Source of the DNA: DATJGF01 sp035495315
GTDB taxonomy: Bacteria; Verrucomicrobiota; Verrucomicrobiia; Limisphaerales; UBA8199
Direction: 5' to 3'
Length of the DNA: 64,000 nucleotides
NCBI GenBank assembly: GCA_035495315.1
Contig: DATJGF010000241.1
Location: 24,953 to 88,952, forward strand
Shown: positions 34,600-43,154 of the stretch, piece by piece
How positions within the stretch are numbered: position 1 is the stretch's first letter
Layout of the letters: every line of letters starts with the position of its first letter
Translations under genes and position numbers: made by a program
The notes under the pieces: generated by a model
The model's input: only the letters and a program-made list of their open reading frames with translations
Told to the model about the DNA's origin: nothing
Databases searched by the model: none

Positions 34600-35625
34600 A
34601 TGAAAATTTCAACGCATTTCAAGAAACCCATCAGCCAACTTGCCAGGGCCCTTCCGCTTTGTTTCCTGCTCGGTGGGCTGGGGATGGCCGTTTCTGCTGC
34701 AGCTGTTACGGTCGACACGCCAACGACCGACACGGTTCCGAATTCAGTCCAGCCCGCTCCCGTGCCGCTGGGGACGGAGCATAGCGTTCCGAAGTACTCT
34801 GCGGGCGTTCAAGATGTTCTTCAGATGCTCGATGCCAAAGTCGACCTGGGAGTCATTAAGGAGTACATAAAGAATTCTACGATTGGCTACGACCTGAACG
34901 CGGAAGAGATAGTCGCCTTGAAAAAACGCGGCGTTCCGGACGAGATTGTGACTGGGCTGCTTCAGCGTGGAGCCGAGGTTAGGGCGCAGGTTGCGACCTC
35001 GGCATCAACCGCGCGGCCGCCATATAACACGCAGGCTCCTTACGCTCCCAATGCCCAAGCCCCCTACGGGCCTTATTACGGCTACGATTACGGTGACTAC
35101 AATCCTAATTATAGCTCTGCCTACGTTTATCCTTACGACTACAGCTACGGATACCCTTACAATTATTGGTGGTACAGCTACAGTTACCCTTGGTGGGGCT
35201 ATTGGCCGTTTTTCTACTACGTCGATTCCCACGGGCATCATCACTATTACCATCATGACGGCCATTATGACGGCCATTACAATGGCCATCATGGGAATTG
35301 GAATGCGGGGAGTTTTCACGGCGGTCACAACTCCGGGATGTCCCATCAAAATCGGCCACCTTTCGGCACGTTCACCGGCAACCGATCCGGGTTTGCTAAC
35401 ACTGGCACTCGGAGTCCTTTTGGCACGTACATGCCGCAGCGATCAGTTTCGCGCCCGGCAACAAGCTTCGGCACTCGGCCGATGGCTTATGCCGGACGCA
35501 CGGCGGGCTTCGGCGGTCGTCCCGCTTCCTTTGGCAGTCGTCCCGCTTCCTTTGGCGGGCATGTAGGCGGGATGCGGTCTGGCGGCGGTTTCGGTGGCCG
35601 CGCCGGGGGCGGAGGCCACCGCTAG
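34600..35625 (+). CDS. Secreted Tyr-, His- and Gly-rich hypothetical protein
   Basis: 341 residues with a signal peptide (to about residue 35) and a GGAG ribosome site a few bases upstream. A conserved helical segment (about 65-125: VQDVLQMLDAKVDLGVIKEY, LNAEEIVALKKRGVPDEIVT) is followed by a Tyr/Pro-rich stretch (130-205), a histidine cluster (DSHGHHHYYHHDGHYDGHYN, about 208-230) and a Gly/Arg/Ser-rich tail with FGSRPASFGG repeats. The His cluster could bind metal ions and the Tyr/Gly parts resemble structural or adhesive low-complexity sequence. Function unknown. Its stop codon is only 6 bases before the apparent recD2 start. Confidence 0.8.
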   Translation: MKISTHFKKPISQLARALPLCFLLGGLGMAVSAAAVTVDTPTTDTVPNSVQPAPVPLGTEHSVPKYSAGVQDVLQMLDAKVDLGVIKEYIKNSTIGYDLNAEEIVALKKRGVPDEIVTGLLQRGAEVRAQVATSASTARPPYNTQAPYAPNAQAPYGPYYGYDYGDYNPNYSSAYVYPYDYSYGYPYNYWWYSYSYPWWGYWPFFYYVDSHGHHHYYHHDGHYDGHYNGHHGNWNAGSFHGGHNSGMSHQNRPPFGTFTGNRSGFANTGTRSPFGTYMPQRSVSRPATSFGTRPMAYAGRTAGFGGRPASFGSRPASFGGHVGGMRSGGGFGGRAGGGGHR

Positions 35626-35631
35626 TACGCC

Positions 35632-37845
35632 ATTACGACCCCTTCCCAGACGCTCCCGGAAAGCCTCTCAGGGCTGATCGAGCGAGTCACATTCTTCAAC
35701 GAGGAGAATGGGTTCGCTGTCCTTAAGGTCAAAATCCGCGGTCGCAGGGATTTGGTGACCGTCATCGGGTCAGTACCCTCAGCCAATCCGGGGGAATGGT
35801 TAACCGCGGAAGGACGTTGGGTTCAGGATCGGGAGTTTGGACAACAATTTCGCGCAGAACTGTTGCGCAGCAGCGCGCCTACCACTCGCGAAGGCATCGA
35901 AAAATATCTCGGGAGCGGCATGGTCCGGGGCATCGGGCCCGTGTACGCTGCAAAGCTGGTAGAGAAATTCGGAGGAGGGATTTTCGACATTATTGAAAAC
36001 TATTCGGCCCGCCTCGAAGAAGTCGACGGCATCGGGCCCGAGCGTCGCCGGCAAATCAAGGCCGCCTGGTCCGTTCAGAAGGTGGTCCGCGAGATTATGG
36101 TCTTCCTCCATTCTCACGGAGTTAGCTCGAGCCGTGCGGTACGGATCTACAAGACTTACGGCGAAAACGCGATCGCGGAGGTGCGAGCCAATCCGTATAG
36201 CCTGGCCCTCGATATTTCGGGGATTGGGTTTCGGACGGCCGATCAGATCGCTCAAAAAATCGGTATTCCGTACGACTCAATTATGCGGGCGTGTGCCGGG
36301 TTGCGCCATGTGTTGCTCGAGGCCACCGGACAAGGGCATTGCGCCTTGCCCTTGTCCCTCTTGAAAGAGGAGACCGGCAAGCTGCTGCTCGTCCAGGACT
36401 CTATTATTGAGGCGGGCCTGCAACGCGGGTTGGCCAATCAGGAACTGATGCAAGAGCCCATTCACGGCGAGCAATTCGTTTTTGTTCCTACATTGAAGCG
36501 GGCGGAAGAAGCAATCGCCGCGCGAATAATTCGGTTATCTGCTCTACCGGCGAGTTACCCGGCCATCAATTTCGAAAAAGCGCTGGCTTGGTATGAACAA
36601 CGCAGCGGAAAAGAGTTGGCGCCCAGTCAGCGCGCCGCGTTGCGTGAGGCGCTTACGACCCGTCTCCTTATCCTTACGGGCGGTCCCGGCGTGGGAAAGA
36701 CAACGCTGGTCAATGCTATCCTGAAGGTACTTCGCGCGAAAAAGGTGCGTTGCGAATTATGCGCGCCAACCGGGCGCGCCGCCAAGCGTTTGTCTGAAAC
36801 GACCGGGTTCGAGGCGAAAACCATCCATCGTTTGCTGGAAGTGGAGCCGGGCAAAGGCGGCTTTGTGCGAAACGAGACTCATCCGTTACGTTGTGACTTG
36901 TTGGTGGTGGACGAGAGTTCGATGGTGGATGTTCTCCTGATGCATCATTTGCTGCGCGCTTTGCCGGCTCACGCCAGCCTCTTGCTGGTGGGTGATGTCG
37001 ATCAATTGCCATCGGTTGGGCCCGGGGCAGTGCTGCGCAACCTGATCGAGAGCGGCTCAGTTCCGGTGGTTCGTCTGACGGAAGTCTTCCGGCAGGCAGC
37101 TCACAGCCGAATTATCACCAATGCACATCGCATCAACGAGGGGCTGATGCCGGAACTCGGCTCTGACAAGGAAGCGGCTGATTTTTTCTTCGTCGAACGC
37201 GAGCAGCCGGATCGAATCGCAGATACCGTGTTGGACCTGGTTAAACGACGGATCCCAAACAAGTTCAAATGCGATCCGGTTTCGGACATCCAGGTGCTTA
37301 GTCCAATGAACCGGGGCTCGCTCGGAGTTCGTGAACTCAACCTGCGGTTGCAAGCAGAGCTGAATCCTCCGCGGCACGAGGAGCCGATGGTCGAGAAGTT
37401 CGGGTCGCAGTACCGTGTGGGTGATAAAGTTATTCAAACGGAAAACAATTATGAGAAGGATGTGTTCAACGGAGACATCGGACGCATCCTGAAGATCAAT
37501 CTTTTCGAGCGGGCGCTCACCGTCAAGTTCGAGCAGCGCGAGGTCGCCTACGACTTCGGCGAGCTGGACGAACTCTCGCTGGCTTACGCGATTACCATCC
37601 ACAAATCTCAGGGATCCGAGTTTCGCGTCGTCGTCATCCCCCTGGCAACCCAACATTACCTGCTGTTGCAGCGCAACCTGGTCTATACCGCAGTCACCCG
37701 CGGAAAACAGTTGGTGGTCCTGGTGGGCCAGTCGAAAGCCCTCGCGATGGCGGTGCGCAATCACCAGATGCGGGCGCGCTTTTCGGGTCTGTTGATGCGG
37801 TTGCAGGCCGCTGCCGGGGAAAAGACTGGGGCAAAAATTCTTTGA
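35632..37845 (+). CDS. recD2: RecD2-type DNA helicase (RecD/TraA family)
   Basis: 737 residues if translation begins at ATT 35632. The conserved RecD2 N-terminus (LSGLIERVTFFNEENGFAVL) is encoded upstream of the first ATG/GTG/TTG (TTG 35752), and the frame is bounded on the left by the preceding stop at 35623, so a non-standard start is required; ATT-ACG-ACC would give MTTPSQTLPE. Features: OB-like N-domain, tandem helix-hairpin-helix (GMVRGIGPVYAAKLVEKFG, VDGIGPERRRQIKAAW), Walker A GGPGVGKTT, Walker B LLVVDESSMVD, motif III-like LLVGDVDQLPSVGPG, motif V/VI AITIHKSQGSEF and VYTAVTRGKQ. A 5'-3' superfamily 1B helicase for DNA repair or replication, without RecBC. A conventional caller would report 35752-37845. 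Confidence 0.9.
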   Translation: MTTPSQTLPESLSGLIERVTFFNEENGFAVLKVKIRGRRDLVTVIGSVPSANPGEWLTAEGRWVQDREFGQQFRAELLRSSAPTTREGIEKYLGSGMVRGIGPVYAAKLVEKFGGGIFDIIENYSARLEEVDGIGPERRRQIKAAWSVQKVVREIMVFLHSHGVSSSRAVRIYKTYGENAIAEVRANPYSLALDISGIGFRTADQIAQKIGIPYDSIMRACAGLRHVLLEATGQGHCALPLSLLKEETGKLLLVQDSIIEAGLQRGLANQELMQEPIHGEQFVFVPTLKRAEEAIAARIIRLSALPASYPAINFEKALAWYEQRSGKELAPSQRAALREALTTRLLILTGGPGVGKTTLVNAILKVLRAKKVRCELCAPTGRAAKRLSETTGFEAKTIHRLLEVEPGKGGFVRNETHPLRCDLLVVDESSMVDVLLMHHLLRALPAHASLLLVGDVDQLPSVGPGAVLRNLIESGSVPVVRLTEVFRQAAHSRIITNAHRINEGLMPELGSDKEAADFFFVEREQPDRIADTVLDLVKRRIPNKFKCDPVSDIQVLSPMNRGSLGVRELNLRLQAELNPPRHEEPMVEKFGSQYRVGDKVIQTENNYEKDVFNGDIGRILKINLFERALTVKFEQREVAYDFGELDELSLAYAITIHKSQGSEFRVVVIPLATQHYLLLQRNLVYTAVTRGKQLVVLVGQSKALAMAVRNHQMRARFSGLLMRLQAAAGEKTGAKIL

Positions 37846-38160
37846 AACGATTTGAAATTCCCGGTGTTATAACTGGTGTAAGCGCGATGACTGGGCAAAT
37901 TGATTTGCTTATAAAAATGTCAAGCTTGGTTAATACCTGTCAGAAACCAGTTGACAGTTATAAGAGTCTATGATTATGTTGTTATAGATTTAGCCCTGAG
38001 AATTTTTCCGGGCGTTGTCGCTCTGTTCTTTGTCAGCCTAAAATGATTTTTGTGATTTCGGCATGGGTTCCGGTACAAACTCGGTGCCGATGTTCTCCGT
38101 AATCCTACTGTTGTACTTAATTCGAAAATTCCCCGGGCTTTTCGGTCACCCCCTGACTGA
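37846..38160. other. Intergenic region downstream of recD2, AT-rich
   Basis: 315 bases between convergent genes, without a protein-coding frame. It contains a promoter-like element and ends in a strong intrinsic terminator; see the candidate small RNA entry. Confidence 0.5.
37951..37980 (+). promoter_or_regulatory. Promoter-like element in the recD2 downstream gap
   Basis: TTGACA (37951-37956), 18-bp spacer, TATGTT (37975-37980). An inverted repeat CTGTCA-N9-TGACAG (37937-37957) overlaps the -35 box and could be an operator. No coding frame follows. Confidence 0.4.
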
Positions 38161-38176
38161 CTAGCCCGGTTTTTTT
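37987..38176 (+). ncRNA. Candidate small RNA of about 190 nt
   Basis: The stretch between the promoter-like element (37951-37980) and the terminator (38133-38176) is non-coding and can fold, for example TCGGCA...TGCCGA (about 38060-38095). It does not resemble tmRNA, 4.5S RNA or RNase P RNA; a 6S-like RNA is possible by size only. The 3' end would overlap the last codons of the amidohydrolase mRNA in antisense. Confidence 0.3.
38133..38176 (+). terminator. Intrinsic terminator overlapping the end of the amidohydrolase gene
   Basis: CCGGGCT (38133-38139) pairs with AGCCCGG (38163-38169), followed by seven T (38170-38176) on the plus strand. It is almost 290 bases after recD2, far for a recD2 terminator. 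Confidence 0.75.
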
Positions 38177-39228
38177 ATTTGCGGGTCGTAGCGCATGCCT
38201 TTAGCGCTCGATTGAGCCGGTAATCGCAATAAAGTCCACAGCCGGGTGAACGTCTCGGGTCGAAACCCCATCGCGCGTTTTAGCTGATAATCCCGTTCCA
38301 GCACATTCGGGTCTGCTTCCCACCGTCGGAAAGTTTTCCAATCGATGAAACCGCGGAGCCAGGGAAAGTGCCCATACACCGGGACAGGAAAATCACTGCC
38401 GTGAATGATTCGCTCCACCAGTGGCGGGCGAATACAATCGGGAACGTGCCTTCCGCGAATTGGGACGGTAAAGGCGCTATTGTCACCGTACAGATTCGGG
38501 AAGCGGCGCGTCATTTCGGTGAAAATGTGAAAGTATTCTGGATCCGTTAGTCCGCTTTTCGTGGCGCAATGCGCCGCAATGACCTTTACGCCGCATTCCA
38601 GCGGCAACCTGAGCGTCCGAGGATCAGAGAATTCGCTCCGTACGATCGGAAGGGTATGTTCGCCTCCGGTATGGGCCAGGAGCGGGAGTCCGGCTTCGGC
38701 CATCCGTTCCCAAAACCGGATGAAGCGACGATCGTTACAATCGATGTTCTGGCAATTGGGGAGGCACTTCATCATCACGGCTCCCTCAGCGAGGCAGCGG
38801 TTCAATTCCTCCAAGGCGTCCTGGCGTGCCGGGTGGATCGAAACCGCCGGGAGCAACTCAGGATACTTTCTTGCCAGGCCGAGGACGTAATCGTTTGGAA
38901 CATAAAACGTGCCCAGATTATCTAGCGGCTGGCCTTGATTATTGTAAACACGCTCCTGGGCCAGAATGACGACGGCGCCCAGGGAAGAGCCGCGCACCAT
39001 CTCGAGCAGTCGTTCTATAAAGAGCCGGTCTAAGTCGCCGTTGAGGGCTGACGCAGGCAGTTGGGTATGACGGAGCATCAACCCCGCCATCAGCCGCCGC
39101 CACCCGTGTAATCGCAACCAACAACCGGTGTTGCCGCTGCCGTTACCTACCACGTGGACATGGGCGTCAAGCGGCTTGTCGCAGGGGTAAGCAGAGAATT
39201 GAGGCGATAGATCGGCAAGCTCAGCCAT
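38161..39228 (-). CDS. Metal-dependent amidohydrolase (TIM-barrel)
   Basis: 355 residues. The amidohydrolase-2 pattern is clear: DAHVHV (metal-binding His23 and His25) on the first strand, HTGGEHTLP (about residue 190), VIAAHCATKSG with the strand-6 His, and IIHGSDFPVPV with the strand-8 Asp. No signal peptide, so cytoplasmic. The family hydrolyses or decarboxylates a wide range of substrates; none can be named here. The stop codon lies within the opposite-strand terminator stem. Monocistronic. Confidence 0.85.
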   Translation of the reverse strand: MAELADLSPQFSAYPCDKPLDAHVHVVGNGSGNTGCWLRLHGWRRLMAGLMLRHTQLPASALNGDLDRLFIERLLEMVRGSSLGAVVILAQERVYNNQGQPLDNLGTFYVPNDYVLGLARKYPELLPAVSIHPARQDALEELNRCLAEGAVMMKCLPNCQNIDCNDRRFIRFWERMAEAGLPLLAHTGGEHTLPIVRSEFSDPRTLRLPLECGVKVIAAHCATKSGLTDPEYFHIFTEMTRRFPNLYGDNSAFTVPIRGRHVPDCIRPPLVERIIHGSDFPVPVYGHFPWLRGFIDWKTFRRWEADPNVLERDYQLKRAMGFRPETFTRLWTLLRLPAQSSAKGMRYDPQIKKPG

Positions 39229-39306
39229 TGCTGCAGGAGTATACCTGCGCTTGCCGACCTGAACAACCTGCAGTGAACGCGGCGCGGTACGACTGCAAGT
39301 CGTCGT

Positions 39307-39534
39307 TCAGCCCTGGGAGTATCTCAACTCCATCTTATCGATGGGGACACTTGTGACCTCATCCGGGTCGTCGAAAACAAATGCCAACTCCATGTCATGC
39401 AGGTCCCATCGTTCAATGAACTCCAACGCGCGATCGATCAGCTTGAAATTGTGCGCTTCGGCGGGATTGCTGGTCCATTGATCGGGCCCTCGAAAATAAA
39501 GTCCGGTGGATACCCTCCGCAATAGCGTTTTCAT
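39307..39534 (-). CDS. Small hypothetical protein
   Basis: 75 residues from ATG 39534; an in-frame start at 39603 would add 23 less protein-like residues. MKTLLRRVSTGLYFRGPDQW and NFKLIDRALEFIERWDLHDM look like a compact alpha/beta protein with a helix and an acidic C-terminal strand (MELAFVFDDPDE). No signal peptide. I do not recognise the family; the clean start and amino-acid composition support a real gene. Confidence 0.6.
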   Translation of the reverse strand: MKTLLRRVSTGLYFRGPDQWTSNPAEAHNFKLIDRALEFIERWDLHDMELAFVFDDPDEVTSVPIDKMELRYSQG

Positions 39535-39698
39535 ATGTCGCTCGTCCCGTTTCACAGCCCCGAAACTTTCCAGGGATTTGCCGAGCATAGAGAATGCCAG
39601 CAATATTTTTGTAGAAAATCTGCGATTTTGCCCAGATTAGTCCTCTGAAGCGCGTGATTTTCACGCGCTTTGCGTGAAAATGACGCATCTGGGCTCGT

Positions 39699-40400
39699 CT
39701 AGGCGAGAAGGATCAACCCAATCCTGAGAACGAGCCACCAGCCGAATACCCAAAACAACGATTCTTTTAAGGAAACTCGCGCCAACCGAGCCAGACCAAT
39801 CCCTAAGACCGTAATGCTCCAAAAATGAAATACATTAAATACCCCAATTGCCGTTATGACGGCACTCTCCTGGCCGAGCCTCGGGAGAAATACTGACAGA
39901 CCTGGGCGCATCGCCCCATCTCCTGAAGCGAGCACTAATAACCCGGTTACCAGACTCCCGAGGGCAAGAATCGTTCCGGTGAGAGCAACTACGCTGAGCG
40001 TTTTTGAAAATGGAAAGCGCGCTCGCAGCAAGAAACGGCCAATTGCCCAAATAACGGCAGTTGACCAGAGCGTACCAATAAGTACAACCGCACAGACAAT
40101 GACTAGTGAAGCCGGTATCCAATTGCGATTTAATGCCTCGGCATTGTGGGTTACCGGCGTTTGAGCTTCTACTAAAAACTGCACAGCCGTGCTCGTCTGC
40201 TGTTGGGTTGTGCCGACTGCCACCAGAAAAAGCCCGGCCAAACACACTACCAACGTCGGCGCGATCCACGTCGATTGACGAAAAGGCATTGCAATCACCT
40301 GGTCAAACACATCGCCTGGCGTTACGAGAATATTCAGCATCCTTGAACCTACCGAGCTTGGCGGGTACTCCGGCTCGACTTTTGTGGTCATGTTAGTCAT
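39699..40400 (-). CDS. Yip1-domain membrane protein
   Basis: 233 residues from ATG 40400; a longer frame to 40472 overlaps the upstream permease gene. The N-terminus (RMLNILVTPGDVFDQV) is the short amphipathic motif that precedes the membrane part in bacterial YIP1-family proteins; five or so hydrophobic spans follow (PTLVVCLAGLFLVAVG, LVIVCAVVLIGTLWSTAVIW, VVALTGTILALGSLVTGLLV, and near the C-terminus VFGWWLVLRIGLILL). It starts 10 bases after the permease stop, so it is the third gene of the ABC operon and may assist the exporter in the inner membrane. Confidence 0.82.
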   Translation of the reverse strand: MTNMTTKVEPEYPPSSVGSRMLNILVTPGDVFDQVIAMPFRQSTWIAPTLVVCLAGLFLVAVGTTQQQTSTAVQFLVEAQTPVTHNAEALNRNWIPASLVIVCAVVLIGTLWSTAVIWAIGRFLLRARFPFSKTLSVVALTGTILALGSLVTGLLVLASGDGAMRPGLSVFLPRLGQESAVITAIGVFNVFHFWSITVLGIGLARLARVSLKESLFWVFGWWLVLRIGLILLA

Positions 40401-40410
40401 GCGCGAGAAA

Positions 40411-42069
40411 TTAGCGCGCAACCTCAAAGCGGTTGTACAGCCTGGCCAGGAGCAGCACCAGGCCCAGATCAATACAATATTGGATTGCCAGGCCAGTTAG
40501 CAGCGGCAATTGAATGCCGGAATTGTGCGGCAACAATTGGCCGATTCGCAAGGTCGCCCACGCTGCTGGATAGAAAACCAGAAAAGAAAGTGCCACAATG
40601 AGCAAAGTTCCGACTGCACTCACGTTTTGACCGGCAGCGCGCTTGGTTGCGGCAATCAGGTAATGAATGTTCCACACTGCGTTCAAAGCGAGCGCCACTG
40701 CCGGATACGCCAGTGCGATTAACAGTGTGGTTAAAACGGAAAAGTTGCTGGAGACAACCAAGGCGATAATGCACGGTGCCAGCAATGCCAAACAAAACGC
40801 GGTCGGAACCGCCAATTCCGCCCAGGCGATTCCCCATGATGAGAACGGAAGCGTTCGGAAATTGACGATATGATGGCCATCACGGCGAAAATCAAAAGGG
40901 ACCATGCGCTGCAGGAAAAGAATCAAGGAGGCAAGGAACAAGGCAATCCCGATATGGAATCCGGCTGTCTCGTCGGGTGGCGGTGTGACTCCCGCCTTCT
41001 TGGCATAATGATGGTAAAGATAAAGCAAAGCCGCGGTGAACCCCGTATAAATGAAGGCAAACGCGGAAACCCAGATAACTTCCCGCTTTGAGCGCCTGGC
41101 TACTATTATGTTCTTCCAGATAATTGCGCCAACGCCGCGAAACCCGGCAAAGAGAGTCAACGTTTGCGATCGAGCGACAGTTGAATTTATTGGAACGGCT
41201 TGCCGCCCTTGACGAATTCGGGTGCGACGTTCGGCGTATTGTGAGGTCGTCTCCAGCGCGGGCTCAAAGATATCTCCTTTCTGCTTCAGCAACAGCCAGG
41301 CGCTGATCAGGGAGCCTCCGGCAAAGCACGCGACGTAAAGAAATGGTTTCCAGGCAGGCTCGAGACTCGACGCATGGCGGCCCGCCAATGTGAAAATCAG
41401 CTGTTGCAGCGCTGAGGTATTCGCTATGTCCAGCAGGCTGACAGCCGGATAAAAAAGGACTTGTGACTGTGGTGAAGCGAAAAACCCAGGTACGATTCTC
41501 AGGTCCCAAGCCACGCGAAGATAAAGAGCAGTCAGAAAGAAGAAGGCCCCCAGCATCATCCAGCGCAAGCGCTGGTGAAGGACCTCGGGTATTGTTCCGC
41601 TGAAGATTGCGGCGGAGGTTGCAACGTGGAAACAAACCATTTGGAACAGCCCCAAACAGATGCCGGTGACCAATGGGTAGGTGAGATGGGTGGCAAAAAG
41701 CAAGACGAACAGGATGCTTTGGAGTACTGCAAAGGCGTAGTTGGGCAGCAACCGATAGCATACTATTTGCCGTTGGGTGAAGGGGCTGGTGAACAGGAAC
41801 TCAAGATCGGGCGGTTCGAACACCAGCCCGCGTTGTAAAAAGCCCTTGAATAGCGAGCCGCACAGCATGATCATTGCGCCACCCACCAGCACGCGTCGCT
41901 CGAGCAGGTGCCCGACCCATTCTTCCCGCCGGAAATAAAAAAGAAAGCCGATCAGTGCCAGCACAGCCAGGAAACCAATCGCGGTAGCGGGACGGCGCAA
42001 GCTTTTGCAGAAATGGAGCGATTTGCGCTTCAATAGCGTGACCCACAGATATATCAGGGATCGATTCAT
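40411..42069 (-). CDS. ABC exporter permease (multi-spanning membrane subunit)
   Basis: 552 residues with about twelve hydrophobic segments in two clusters separated by a charged cytoplasmic stretch near 270-310 (QYAERRTRIRQGRQAV). It resembles the large permeases that pair with ABC-2 type ATPases in Verrucomicrobia and Planctomycetes. Its ATG overlaps the stop of the ATPase gene by 4 bases (42066-42069), indicating translational coupling. Substrate unknown. Confidence 0.85.
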   Translation of the reverse strand: MNRSLIYLWVTLLKRKSLHFCKSLRRPATAIGFLAVLALIGFLFYFRREEWVGHLLERRVLVGGAMIMLCGSLFKGFLQRGLVFEPPDLEFLFTSPFTQRQIVCYRLLPNYAFAVLQSILFVLLFATHLTYPLVTGICLGLFQMVCFHVATSAAIFSGTIPEVLHQRLRWMMLGAFFFLTALYLRVAWDLRIVPGFFASPQSQVLFYPAVSLLDIANTSALQQLIFTLAGRHASSLEPAWKPFLYVACFAGGSLISAWLLLKQKGDIFEPALETTSQYAERRTRIRQGRQAVPINSTVARSQTLTLFAGFRGVGAIIWKNIIVARRSKREVIWVSAFAFIYTGFTAALLYLYHHYAKKAGVTPPPDETAGFHIGIALFLASLILFLQRMVPFDFRRDGHHIVNFRTLPFSSWGIAWAELAVPTAFCLALLAPCIIALVVSSNFSVLTTLLIALAYPAVALALNAVWNIHYLIAATKRAAGQNVSAVGTLLIVALSFLVFYPAAWATLRIGQLLPHNSGIQLPLLTGLAIQYCIDLGLVLLLARLYNRFEVAR

Positions 42070-42845
42070 GAAACCCTTGCGGGCATAGGCGCGCCATCGA
42101 CAGGCAGATTTTCGGTCACGGCGAAAAACACCTCCTCAAGCGAAGCCTCAGCATGAAGGGTGGCACTTTCACGAATCTCTTGAAGGGAACCAAATGCCAT
42201 TTTTTGGCCGCGGTGCAGGATTAAAACCTCATCGCAAAGGGCTTCGACGAGCATGAGCAGATGTGAGGAGAGCAAGAACGCTGTGCCGGTTGCGGCGCGG
42301 CGGCGAATCGATTGTTTGATGTTGCGGATGCCACGCGGATCCAGGCCGGTGAGTGGCTCGTCCAGTATGACGACTTGTGGCTCTCGCAGAAAAGCGCAGG
42401 CTAACGCGAGTTTTTGCAGCATACCGCGAGACAGATTCGAAGCGATGACGTCCTTTTTGTCGGCAAGTTCCAACTCTTCGAGCAATGTCGTGTATTTTGA
42501 TTCGGCGTCTTCAATCTGATACGCCAACGCGATGAAATGCAGATGTTCGGTCACCGTCAGCAAATCATAGGGATGAATCGTATCCGGGAGGTAGGCGAAA
42601 CCCCGTTTTGCGAGGATGGGATCTTGCTGGATATCGAAACCCGCGACCCGAATGGTCCCTGTCGTCGGTCGCAAGATCCCCGTAATGGCGCGCAATGTCG
42701 TGGTTTTCCCAGCGCCGTTGGCGCCGACGAGCCCGACAATCTGCCCAGGCCCAACGCGGAAACTGAGATCCGTTACGGCTGGGAAAGCGCCATAGTTTTT
42801 GCCGAAGTTTTCGACCGTGACAACCGAGTCAGGTGGCGGATGCAT
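42066..42845 (-). CDS. ABC transporter ATP-binding protein
   Basis: 259 residues. Walker A GANGAGKTTT (about residue 40), Q-loop region AYLPDTIHPYDLLTV, signature NLSRGMLQKLALA (a degenerate LSGGQ), Walker B VVILDEPLTGLDPRG and H-loop LLSSHLL. It energises the permease at 40411-42069. First gene of a three-gene operon; a perfect palindrome at 42889-42900 lies 44 bases upstream of its start. Confidence 0.93.
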   Translation of the reverse strand: MHPPPDSVVTVENFGKNYGAFPAVTDLSFRVGPGQIVGLVGANGAGKTTTLRAITGILRPTTGTIRVAGFDIQQDPILAKRGFAYLPDTIHPYDLLTVTEHLHFIALAYQIEDAESKYTTLLEELELADKKDVIASNLSRGMLQKLALACAFLREPQVVILDEPLTGLDPRGIRNIKQSIRRRAATGTAFLLSSHLLMLVEALCDEVLILHRGQKMAFGSLQEIRESATLHAEASLEEVFFAVTENLPVDGAPMPARVS

Positions 42846-43154
42846 GAAGGTAAGGGTTAGATAATGCAGGTCTCTGAATGATTTTATCTGTCATATGACA
42901 ATAGGACAGAGGTGTTGTTTGTCAACTCGGTTTTGTCTCATCGACGGCCTTCCAAAAGTCAGGGCCCTGCTCTTTTTGGACAAATCACCCCCTTTGGGCT
43001 CACGAATTGAACGTTTGCGCCGCCACCTTCGTCCAATCCTGTGCCGGAGATGACCGAAGAGAGCGGAGGTCATTCTCGGGGCACTCAGAGTTTACCGTAA
43101 ACTGCTTTTGCATCTGACAAGCTCGACGCGGGGAGCGGTCACGTTTGTACACAA
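42846..43154. other. Divergent intergenic region between the ABC operon and the histidine kinase
   Basis: 309 bases that must contain promoters in both directions. The only clear element is the palindrome at 42889-42900. No gene-like frame: the minus-strand frames here have no protein features. Confidence 0.4.
42889..42900. promoter_or_regulatory. 12-bp perfect palindrome, candidate operator of the ABC operon
   Basis: TGTCATATGACA, 44 bases upstream of the ATPase start codon and in the right place to control the minus-strand operon. Similar short palindromes serve GntR-type repressors of ABC-2 operons, but no such regulator is encoded nearby. Confidence 0.5.

Noticed and set aside
42968..42983. 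Another copy of the array motif (TGCTCTTTTTGGACAA) upstream of the histidine kinase
   Set aside because: It matches 12 of 16 positions, mostly the T-run and GGACAA, but has no phased neighbours, so chance is likely.
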